The notes beneath the pieces were generated by a model. The model was not told the origin of the DNA. It searched no databases and saw only the letters and a list, made by a program, of their open reading frames with translations. The position numbers and the translations under genes are program-made. DNA of 12,601 nucleotides from Clostridia bacterium (GTDB taxonomy: Bacteria > Bacillota_A > Clostridia > Christensenellales > Aristaeellaceae): assembly GCA_017412025.1 (NCBI GenBank), contig JAFQOY010000117.1, positions 1 to 12,601 on the forward strand. The letters run 5' to 3'. Of the stretch, positions 1 through 5,941 are shown one piece after another (position 1 is the stretch's first letter; each line of letters begins with the position of its first letter).

Positions 1-166
1 AGGAGCGGCTGCAAGCCGCTTCCTATATCATTTTCTGGCCGTACGCGCAGCGTACAAGAAAATGATGTTTTATCCGCTGCAAGTATGCGTTAGCAGACTT
101 GCAGCGACAGACCGTCAACAATACTTTGTTGACGGTCTGACGGCCGGGCATCTCTGCCCGGCCGTC
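1..166. repeat. Tandem array of five hairpins downstream of xpt
   Basis: Five inverted repeats follow each other almost without a gap. The first is 1-24 (AGGA+GCGGC against GCCGC+TCCT, one bulged T). The second is 27-66 (ten-base arms ATCATTTTCT/AGAAAATGAT enclosing GTACGC-GCA-GCGTAC). The third is 75-106 (CGCTGCAAGT/ACTTGCAGCG, with an inner TGC-GTTA-GCA). The fourth is 108-139 (14-bp perfect stem, loop TACT). The fifth is 139-166 (12-bp perfect stem, loop TCTC). Stem sequences differ from each other, so this is not a simple direct-repeat array. The array begins 11 bases past the xpt stop codon on the minus strand. None of the hairpins has a convincing U-tract on either strand, so ordinary terminators are not a good fit, although the block could help end or stabilise the xpt transcript. 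It may continue past the left window edge. The function is unknown. Confidence 0.8.
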
Positions 167-177
167 TTGATATACGC

Positions 178-762
178 TTATTTCTGCTCACGGAAGGTGA
201 TGACGCCGGTCTCCGGATCCATGGCGTCCACAATCGCCAGAGACTCCAGATGATAGCCCAGATTGCGGATCACGCGGCCGCCGATCTGGAAGCCCTTTTC
301 CACCGCGATACCCAGACCCTCGATCGTCGCGCCGGCGGATTCCGCGATGGAAATCAGCCCCTGCAGCGCGCAGCCGTTGGCCAGGAAATCGTCCACGATC
401 AGCACATGATCGTCCGGCCCCAGAAACTTCTTGGACACGATCACCTGGTTTTTGTTCTTATGGGTGAAGGATTCCACCTCCGCCACATACATTTCGCCCT
501 CGATGTTGATGGACTTTGACTTCTTGGCAAATACCAGCGGCACGCCGAATTCATGCGCAACCGGATAGGCGATGGCAATGCCGGAAGCCTCAATGGTCAG
601 CACCTTGGTGATATGCTTATCCGCAAAGCGGCGGCGGAATTCCCTGCCGATCTCATTGAGCAGCTCAATATCCATCTGATGATTGAGGAAACTGTCCACC
701 TTCAGCACATTGCCGGGCTTGACAATTCCGTCTTTGGCGATTCTTTCTTCCAGAAAATTCAT
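178..762 (-). CDS. xpt: Xanthine phosphoribosyltransferase
   Basis: This cytosolic purine-salvage enzyme makes XMP from xanthine and PRPP. The 194-residue length equals that of B. subtilis Xpt. The sequence keeps KVDSFLNHQ (21-29), TIEASGIA (56-63), the PRPP-binding loop [11 protein letters not shown] (120-130) and VEKGFQ (154-159). The reading frame extends upstream to an ATG at 798, but the ATG at 762 is chosen because AGGAGGTG lies 6 bases before it and because 798 lies upstream of the predicted transcription start. The gene is a single-gene unit with its own promoter (789-817), behind the terminator of the HAD gene. It does not belong functionally to the sugar genes nearby. In many Bacillota xpt is controlled by a guanine riboswitch, but here the leader appears to be only about 20 nt. 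Identification is very secure. Confidence 0.96.
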   Translation of the reverse strand: MNFLEERIAKDGIVKPGNVLKVDSFLNHQMDIELLNEIGREFRRRFADKHITKVLTIEASGIAIAYPVAHEFGVPLVFAKKSKSINIEGEMYVAEVESFTHKNKNQVIVSKKFLGPDDHVLIVDDFLANGCALQGLISIAESAGATIEGLGIAVEKGFQIGGRVIRNLGYHLESLAIVDAMDPETGVITFREQK

Positions 763-788
763 AGGAAACACCTCCTGTATAAAACAGC

Positions 789-817
789 AGTATAGCACAA
801 CTGGATGGAAATGTCAT
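789..817 (-). promoter_or_regulatory. Sigma-A-type promoter of xpt
   Basis: On the minus strand there is ATGACA (812-817), a 17-base spacer, then TATACT (789-794) preceded by TGC, an extended -10. Transcription would begin near 782, about 20 nt before the xpt ATG, leaving room only for the ribosome binding site at 769-777. The spacing and match are good. No experimental support can be read from sequence. Confidence 0.75.
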
Positions 818-860
818 CCGTGCAAAGCAATTAACCGCAAAATTCTCTTTGCTGTCCGAC

Positions 861-895
861 GGAAAAACGGTCTGCAGGCGCCGCCCGCAGACCGT
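861..895 (-). terminator. Rho-independent terminator after the HAD phosphatase gene
   Basis: On the minus strand a perfect nine-base stem (ACGGTCTGC 887-895 with GCAGACCGT 867-875) closes an 11-base GC-rich loop. It runs directly into a T-run (863-867). It sits 14 bases past the HAD stop codon and upstream of the xpt promoter, so it separates the two units. The stem word AGACCGTC is shared with the 14-bp hairpin at 108-139. Confidence 0.88.
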
Positions 896-909
896 CTGCT
901 TCCCATGGT

Positions 910-1650
910 TTATTCAAGCAGGAAGGCAGCCTTATCCGGGAAAGTCGTATAATCGTCGATACACAGGAACGGAATATCCGACAGGTACACGGACTCGTCG
1001 TTGCCGCCCGTGCCGTAATCGTCGCCGATAAAGAGCACGTTTTCGTGTTCAAGGCCATTCTCCCAGCAGTACAGATCCAGCGCGTAATACTTGTTGTAGG
1101 GCTTGGGCGCCATATCAAAGGAAGAGGAACCGCCGACAAACACGCAGTAATCGGAGAACGCCTCGCAGACCTCGGCATAGAACGCGCGCCGTCTGCTTCT
1201 GTCGGGATCAAAGGCCAGCTTGTCCGCCTGCTGCGCCTTCGTGCCCAGGATCGGGAATGTCAGGCAGCCGGAGGGATGATACTCGACGTTGTCGCCTGCA
1301 AACTGCGTAAAGCCGTGCTTTTCCCTGAGCGCCGTCACCTTGCGTTCGATCTCTTCCCTGTCGCCCTGCGGCAGCTTCAGGTCGCGGATCATGTCAAGGT
1401 CGTCCTTTTCCGCGTTGTACGCCGCGTACTGCAGGCCGTAGTTGCCGATGATGTCGATCGGGAAATGCTCCATCTGATTAAAGATCCTGTACGTCTGGCC
1501 CGCGCCGACCATGATCAGCTTATACTTTTTTGAAAGCGCTTCAAGCGTCTCGCGGCACTGCGGCGTCATGTGCTGCTTGTGCTGGGTCAGTGTGCCGTCA
1601 AGATCCATGGCGATGAGCCTGATCCTGCTCTTGTCAATCGTCTTGTGCAC
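910..1650 (-). CDS. HAD-IIB phosphatase, phosphomannomutase-like
   Basis: This 246-residue cytosolic HAD-superfamily hydrolase has the nucleophile motif DLDGTL (D16, D18), a cap region, a lysine-containing PKPYNK segment (K183/K187) and the acidic motif GDDYGTGGND (D210, D211, N217, D218). The cap and C-terminal signatures GNYGLQY (69-75), EYHPSG (123-128), GGSSSFD (173-179) and GGND (215-218) follow the order seen in eukaryote-type phosphomannomutases (PMM2 family, HAD-IIB), so it resembles those more than Cof-type phosphatases. A mutase or a sugar/polyol-phosphate phosphatase activity are both possible. The start is GTG, with AAGGAGG (1657-1663) six bases upstream; that site overlaps the stop codon of the dehydrogenase gene, indicating translational coupling. 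The substrate is unknown; the G1P made by its partner is a natural candidate (inference). Confidence 0.88.
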   Translation of the reverse strand: MHKTIDKSRIRLIAMDLDGTLTQHKQHMTPQCRETLEALSKKYKLIMVGAGQTYRIFNQMEHFPIDIIGNYGLQYAAYNAEKDDLDMIRDLKLPQGDREEIERKVTALREKHGFTQFAGDNVEYHPSGCLTFPILGTKAQQADKLAFDPDRSRRRAFYAEVCEAFSDYCVFVGGSSSFDMAPKPYNKYYALDLYCWENGLEHENVLFIGDDYGTGGNDESVYLSDIPFLCIDDYTTFPDKAAFLLE

Positions 1651-1662
1651 GGTATGCCTCCT

Positions 1663-2922
1663 TCAGGACACCATCAGGTCGTAGTACATCCACAGCACGG
1701 AATAGCGGTCCTTGAGGTCCTTGGCAAAGACCAGCGCATCGGCGATCTTTGCTTCGCCGTACAGCGCGTCAAACTCCGCTGCGTCAAGGCCGATGGAGGC
1801 GATATACCCCAGCATCTCCTCTTCGCCCGGCGCCTCGGCGAGCACCGCGCGGATCTCTTCCCACTTTTCGCTGTATACGTCAAAGCGGTCCTCGTCATAC
1901 CAGCCGGTCTTGTCCTGCAGGGCGATGACGCTGTCGGCAATGGAGCCGTAAATCCTGCGGATGTTTTCTTCCCACGCTTCGCGCGACAGCATCGCGTTCC
2001 TCTCCGGTGCGCCGAGCGCGAGCAGCTTCTCGCGGATGCGCTGCGTATAGACGCTTGAATACACGACGTCGGTGCCGTGCATGAAATAATCCTCGCCGCG
2101 CAGGATGCCCACGATCTCAAAATAATGCGACAGATGGTGCTCGCTGCCGGAGGCCGGACGGGAATTGCCGACAAAGGCCATCGCCACGCCCACGCCGATG
2201 ATCGCCTCCATCAGCGTGCCAATCGCCTCGGGATCGCGCGCGAGGAGCTTTTCGCCCAGGTCGCGCGTCTTGACAACCATATCCATCGTCAGGTCGTATA
2301 CATAGGGACAGAAGTATTCATTGCGCACAATGCGCGCCAGCTTCCAGTCGTTGAGGCAGGAGTATTTGCCCAGGATGTCGCCGTAACCGGATTTGATCAT
2401 CTCCATCGGCGCGTCCTTGAGCACATCAATGTCTCCGATGATGATTTCCGGCACATGCGCGCTGTAGGTCACCTTCATGCCGCCCATGATCATCGCCGCA
2501 CCGACGGAGGCATAACCGTCCATCGACGGCGCAGTTGCCACGATGGCGTATGGCAGTTTCGCCCTGTGGGAGACGTACTTGCACGTATCCTGGATGACGC
2601 CGGAGCCGACGCCCACGATCAGGTCGGTTTCCTCCGTCAGCTTCGCGTTCATCTCCTCCACGGCTTCCTCATTGGGGATGAGCAGACCGTCGCGCTCATA
2701 GATGAGCACGGACTCGAGCTTGTCGCCGATCTGATCGCGGATCACCTCGCCGCAGGCCGCATAGGTATTTGTATCCGCGACCAGCAGGATCTTCTTATAA
2801 TCACCGAGCAGGCCGCCCAGCTTGCCGTTGGCGCCCTTGCCGATGATGATGTGCTTGATGGCGCAGGTGTGCGTCATGCCGCAGGCACATTCTTTTCCTT
2901 TGAGCAGCTTTTCAAAATCCAT
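1663..2922 (-). CDS. egsA: sn-glycerol-1-phosphate dehydrogenase (EgsA/AraM family)
   Basis: This NAD(P)H- and metal-dependent dehydrogenase of the iron-containing-alcohol-dehydrogenase fold is predicted to reduce DHAP to sn-glycerol-1-phosphate in the cytosol. Counting from the chosen start (419 residues), it has the nucleotide-binding GVGSG (104-108), the G1PDH signature APSMDGYAS (131-139), a metal-ligand aspartate in YGDILGK (D182), SRPASGSEHHLSHYFE (254-269) and a further His in MHGTD (H282). These motifs separate it from lactaldehyde or glycerol dehydrogenases. The N-terminus carries CACGMTHTC (12-20), which I believe is common in clostridial relatives. Start choice: ATGs exist at 2961, 2928 and 2922. 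GAGGAG (2932-2937) is 9 bases before 2922 but only 3 before 2928, and 2961 has no binding site. It is the first gene of a two-gene operon with the HAD phosphatase. Its role could be archaeal-type lipid precursor synthesis or DHAP overflow. Confidence 0.9.
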   Translation of the reverse strand: MDFEKLLKGKECACGMTHTCAIKHIIIGKGANGKLGGLLGDYKKILLVADTNTYAACGEVIRDQIGDKLESVLIYERDGLLIPNEEAVEEMNAKLTEETDLIVGVGSGVIQDTCKYVSHRAKLPYAIVATAPSMDGYASVGAAMIMGGMKVTYSAHVPEIIIGDIDVLKDAPMEMIKSGYGDILGKYSCLNDWKLARIVRNEYFCPYVYDLTMDMVVKTRDLGEKLLARDPEAIGTLMEAIIGVGVAMAFVGNSRPASGSEHHLSHYFEIVGILRGEDYFMHGTDVVYSSVYTQRIREKLLALGAPERNAMLSREAWEENIRRIYGSIADSVIALQDKTGWYDEDRFDVYSEKWEEIRAVLAEAPGEEEMLGYIASIGLDAAEFDALYGEAKIADALVFAKDLKDRYSVLWMYYDLMVS

Positions 2923-2975
2923 GTTCATACTCTCCTCTATCTTCAGCCGCTTGCGCGACATTGCTTGCGATATTC

Positions 2976-3004
2976 ATTGTAGCCCTTTGGCCGTCCGGTT
3001 TCAA
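2976..3004 (-). promoter_or_regulatory. Sigma-A-type promoter of the egsA-HAD operon
   Basis: The minus strand reads TTGAAA (2999-3004), 17 bases, then TACAAT (2976-2981), with a predicted start near 2969. The -35 box lies just beyond the T-tract of the preceding terminator. This placement gives a leader of about 45 nt and supports the ATG at 2922 or 2928 over 2961. Confidence 0.75.
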
Positions 3005-3013
3005 GATGTTTGT

Positions 3014-3049
3014 AAAAAAGAAGGGGCAGCGGGAGATTCCGGCTGCCCC
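3014..3049 (-). terminator. Rho-independent terminator of the ABC transporter operon
   Basis: On the minus strand GGGGCAGC (3042-3049) pairs perfectly with GCTGCCCC (3023-3030), with extra GG/CC pairing possible inside the loop. It is followed by TTCTTTTTT (3014-3022). It lies about 68 bases past the stop codon of the substrate-binding-protein gene. Confidence 0.92.
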
Positions 3050-3057
3050 ATGGGTCA

Positions 3058-3097
3058 TGCTTTCATCAAGCGAATCCGCAAGGGACTGCTTTCATCA
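3058..3097. repeat. Pair of 11-bp direct repeats in a 3' untranslated region
   Basis: TGCTTTCATCA occurs at 3058-3068 and again at 3087-3097, 29 bases apart start to start. Both copies lie between the substrate-binding-protein stop codon and its terminator. They may come from a small duplication or form a binding site in the transcript tail. No function is assigned. Confidence 0.5.
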
Positions 3098-3116
3098 GTT
3101 TTCCGACAGATGCGCC

Positions 3117-4133
3117 TTACTGGGTGACCTTCGCCCACAGCGCGTTCCACTTGTCCAGGATCTCGCTCTTGTGCTCGGTCAGGTACGGCACGTCGCGGTT
3201 CGCCCAGACGATCTCGGTGGACGGCTTCAGCCAGGCATTCTCCGGCACGACGTAGCCGGCGTTGGTGTAGCGCAGCGTGCCCTGCTGATAGGCAGCCAGC
3301 GCGGTCTGGCCCTCGGCGGAGCAGATGAAGTCGATCATCTTCTTCGCGTTCTCCGGATTCGGGCCGCCCTTAACCAGCGCGCAGCCAAACGCGGAAGCGG
3401 AGGTGCCGTTGGTCGGGTACTGCAGACGGATGTTGGTCGCGCCGTCGCGGATGAGGCCAACCGCGCCGTCTTCGTAGGTCAGGCCCACAACGTACTCGCC
3501 GGCCTGGGTGTTCTTGAAGACGCCGGAAGAGGAGCCGAGGATGACCAGGTTCGGCATGAGCTTCTCGATATAAGCCCATGCTTCCTCGGTATCATTGCCG
3601 TAGACGGCGAAGATGTTGGAGAGGTTGTTCCAGGCAGAGGAAGAGCTGTTCGGGTCGGCGGTGGCGATCATGCCCTTGAGCTTGGGATCGAGCAGGTCTT
3701 CATAGCTCTCGATCTTCAGGCCCAGCTCGGCTTCCAGCTCCTCGTTGATCACGAAGGTCACGGTGGACAGGTGATCCATGGAATACAGGCCGTTCGGGGT
3801 GGTGTAGCCCGGCATATTCTGGGCGTCATACTCAGAAATCCACGCCTCGAAAATGTCGGCATACGCCTGACCGTCGGAGTCGGCCATGCCGCCCCAGACG
3901 AGGTCGCCCTGCGGGTTGCCGGCTTCGCCGGCGATACGGGTGGTCAGCTCGCCCGCAGAACCGTTGGTGACGATAACTTCGATGTCCGGATACACCTCGT
4001 TGAAGCAGGTGATCAGCGCGTCGAGATCGGCTTCGGTCATGGAGGAGTACAGCTGGACTTCCTCACCCGCGAACGCACACGCGGCCGTAAGGACCATCAC
4101 CAGAGACAGGACCAGAGTCAGGATCTTTTTCAT
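3117..4133 (-). CDS. ABC transporter substrate-binding protein, AfuA/FbpA-like
   Basis: This 338-residue extracellular solute-binding protein (family 1, COG1840-like) would deliver ligand to the permease and ATPase encoded just upstream. It has an N-terminal signal MKK plus a hydrophobic stretch. The region at 17-22 offers both Cys19 (context LTAAC, a poor lipobox) and a good signal-peptidase-I site, AFA before Gly23. Family features include VQLYSSM (26-32), NGSAGELTTRI (57-67), GNPQGDLVWGG (72-82) and GLTYEDG (217-223). The Tyr-Tyr pair that binds iron in classical FbpA is TY (219-220) here, so a ferric ligand is not supported; sugar phosphates, phosphonates and polyamines are other ligands of related transporters. 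The start at 4133 is fixed by AAAGGAGA (4141-4148); the frame extends further but lacks a signal sequence there. It is the last gene of its operon. Confidence 0.9.
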   Translation of the reverse strand: MKKILTLVLSLVMVLTAACAFAGEEVQLYSSMTEADLDALITCFNEVYPDIEVIVTNGSAGELTTRIAGEAGNPQGDLVWGGMADSDGQAYADIFEAWISEYDAQNMPGYTTPNGLYSMDHLSTVTFVINEELEAELGLKIESYEDLLDPKLKGMIATADPNSSSSAWNNLSNIFAVYGNDTEEAWAYIEKLMPNLVILGSSSGVFKNTQAGEYVVGLTYEDGAVGLIRDGATNIRLQYPTNGTSASAFGCALVKGGPNPENAKKMIDFICSAEGQTALAAYQQGTLRYTNAGYVVPENAWLKPSTEIVWANRDVPYLTEHKSEILDKWNALWAKVTQ

Positions 4134-4157
4134 GGTTTCTTCTCCTTTAAAAAGAAT

Positions 4158-4186
4158 TTTATACCCATTGCGGATTCCGCCGCAAT
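4158..4186 (-). promoter_or_regulatory. Possible internal promoter with operator-like palindrome
   Basis: Just before the substrate-binding-protein gene, the minus strand has TATAAA (4158-4163), with TTGCGG (4168-4185 region) 16 bases upstream as a weak -35. The -35 and spacer coincide with an inverted repeat ATTGCGG-N6-CCGCAAT (4167-4186). This looks like a regulated internal promoter that would boost the binding protein over the permease. The -35 is poor, so it may equally be only a small RNA hairpin. Confidence 0.35.
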
Positions 4187-4201
4187 AAAGCCGGGATAAC
4201 T

Positions 4202-4256
4202 CCTTCCACCAGCCTGAAGGCTGGTCCCCCTCCCTCAGGGAGGGAGGCATGGGAAG
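4202..4256. repeat. REP-like double-hairpin element
   Basis: Two adjacent palindromes, ACCAGCC-TGAA-GGCTGGT (4208-4225) and CCCTCCC-TCA-GGGAGGG (4228-4244), are flanked by complementary CTTCC (4203-4207) and GGAAG (4252-4256). Together they can fold as a three-way structure. The layout resembles the extragenic palindromic elements with CCTCCCT/AGGGAGG arms that I recall from many gut Clostridia genomes; copy number cannot be checked from this window. It lies inside the transporter operon between the permease and binding-protein genes and has no U-tract, so it more likely marks an mRNA processing or stability point than a terminator. Confidence 0.65.
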
Positions 4257-4271
4257 CACACCTATGAGGCA

Positions 4272-5927
4272 TTACAAACGCACGTCCTCGGACTTGCTGA
4301 TCTTCAGATACAGCAGCAGCGAAAGCGTGGTGACGGCCGTGAGGATAGCGGCGAACGCCGCGGCGATGCCGTCGTTGCCGCGCAGGATGGCCAGATACGT
4401 GGACATCGTCAGCGTGATCGACTTGTTGGAGTACAGGATGATCGAGGAGGACAACTCCGTCACAATCGCAACCCAGGAGAGGATCGCGCCGGAGAGGATG
4501 CCGTTGGCCATCATCGGCACGGTGATGCGCGCAAACGTCTTGAACTTGGACGCACCCAGGCTGATGGCAGCCTCCTCGATGCTCATGGAGATCTGCATCA
4601 GCGTCGCCGTGGCGGAACGGATCGTATACGGCAGCCTTCTAATGACGAAGGAGATGACCATGATCGCAAACGTACCGGTGAGCGCGATGGGCTTCTTGCC
4701 AAACGCCAGAAGCAGCGACAGACCAACGACTGCGCCCGGCATGATGTAGGGCAGCATGGAGATCGTGTCAATCGTGTTGTTGAGGACGCTGGAGCGGCGC
4801 ACGACCAGATACGCAATCAGCACGGCGAGAACGATGATGATCGCCAGCGCGATAATGCCCATGAAGGCCGTATTGTTGATGGAGCGGCTGAGCAGCTTCT
4901 TACTCGCCTGGATATAGTTATTGAAGCCGTACGTGCCCTGACGGATAGATCCCTTGTAGTTGCAGAAGGACAGGTAGATGATGTAGAGCTGCGGCATGAA
5001 GGCGACGCCCACCAGCACATAGCAGTACAGGTGCATGAGCAGGCCCGCAACGCCCTTCGCCTGCTTCTTCTCCACAGGATGCAGCGCGTTCATGGAGAAC
5101 TTGAAGCGACTCGTGCCCCACTTCTGGAAGAAGAACACCACCGCTGTGATGACGATGGCCACGACGGCCAGCGCCGCAGCAAAGTTGCGGTTGGTGCCGC
5201 CCTCGCCCAGATACGCGTTATAGATCATGACCGGGAAGGTCTGGTATCCCTCGCCGATGAGCATCGGCGTGCCAAAGTCGGCAAAAGCCTGCATGAATAC
5301 CATCAGCGCTGCGGCGAGGATGGTCGGCATGGACAGGGCAAGCACGATGCGCACAAGGCGCTTGACGCCCGTGCAGCCCATATTGGCCGCCGCTTCCATG
5401 AGTGTGTTGTCGATGCTCTTGAACGCGCCGTTCATGTAGATGAACACCAGCGGGAAGAACTTGAGGCTCTGTACCAGCAGGATGCCCTTGAAGCCGTATA
5501 TCGCCGGCATCTTGAAGCCCAGCAGCGCAGAGAGGAACTTGGTGATCGCGCCGCTTCGGCCCAGCAGCAATATCCAGGAATACGCGCCGATAAACGGAGC
5601 GGACATCGAGCAGAGAATCGAGACAACGAACAGCAGCTTCGCGCCCCGGATCTTATAGAACGAATAGAAGTATGCGATCGGGATGCCCAGCAGGAGCGAA
5701 ACCAGCGTCGTAGCGACGGTGACCTTCACGCTGTTGGCGATTGGCTTGAGGTAATAGCCGTTGGTATAGGTGAAAAAGCGGACGAAGTTTTCAAGGGAAA
5801 ACTCCCCTGCCTCGTTGTAGACGGACTGCTTGAGCAGGCCCATCAGCGGGAAGACCAGGAAGATGATGAAGATCGCAAGGAGCAGGATCGATACGCCGAA
5901 CCAGCCGTCGCGCTTGTTGGTTTTCAC
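4272..5927 (-). CDS. Fused double-domain ABC transporter permease (FbpB/AfuB-like)
   Basis: This integral membrane protein of about 551 residues (COG1178-like) combines both permease halves in one chain. The first hydrophobic segment is near residues 9-30. There are about twelve membrane segments in all, six per half. Each half carries the cytoplasmic EAA loop that docks on the ATPase: EAAANMG with a downstream proline (about 178-201) and EEAAISLGASKF (about 451-463) ending in ITVP. A charged linker near 274-291 joins the halves. A GTG at 5945 overlaps the ATPase stop codon, but AGGAGG (5937-5942) lies inside that extension and sits 9 bases before the GTG at 5927, so 5927 is preferred (551 rather than 557 residues). 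The tight junction with the ATPase gene indicates translational coupling. Fusion of the two halves is usual for ferric- and hexose-phosphate-type systems. Confidence 0.92.
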   Translation of the reverse strand: MKTNKRDGWFGVSILLLAIFIIFLVFPLMGLLKQSVYNEAGEFSLENFVRFFTYTNGYYLKPIANSVKVTVATTLVSLLLGIPIAYFYSFYKIRGAKLLFVVSILCSMSAPFIGAYSWILLLGRSGAITKFLSALLGFKMPAIYGFKGILLVQSLKFFPLVFIYMNGAFKSIDNTLMEAAANMGCTGVKRLVRIVLALSMPTILAAALMVFMQAFADFGTPMLIGEGYQTFPVMIYNAYLGEGGTNRNFAAALAVVAIVITAVVFFFQKWGTSRFKFSMNALHPVEKKQAKGVAGLLMHLYCYVLVGVAFMPQLYIIYLSFCNYKGSIRQGTYGFNNYIQASKKLLSRSINNTAFMGIIALAIIIVLAVLIAYLVVRRSSVLNNTIDTISMLPYIMPGAVVGLSLLLAFGKKPIALTGTFAIMVISFVIRRLPYTIRSATATLMQISMSIEEAAISLGASKFKTFARITVPMMANGILSGAILSWVAIVTELSSSIILYSNKSITLTMSTYLAILRGNDGIAAAFAAILTAVTTLSLLLYLKISKSEDVRL

Positions 5928-5941
5928 GCTTTCTTCCCTCC

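Noticed and set aside
1..166. CRISPR array or integron attC sites as explanation for the hairpins
   Set aside because: There are no constant direct repeats with spacers, and no attC core signatures or integrase nearby.
1663..2922. Lactaldehyde reductase (FucO-type), expected near rhamnose genes
   Set aside because: The motifs APSMDGYAS and SRPASGSEHHLSHYFE belong to the glycerol-1-phosphate dehydrogenase branch, not to FucO.
2949..2969. Direct repeat GCTTGCG, two copies 14 bases apart, near the egsA transcription start
   Set aside because: Only seven bases long and not symmetric; it could be a regulator site but is too weak to claim.
2961..4199. A 412-codon plus-strand open frame opposite the binding-protein gene
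   Set aside because: It is the antisense shadow of a GC-rich gene; its composition is low in family-like motifs and it crosses a terminator and a promoter of the other strand.
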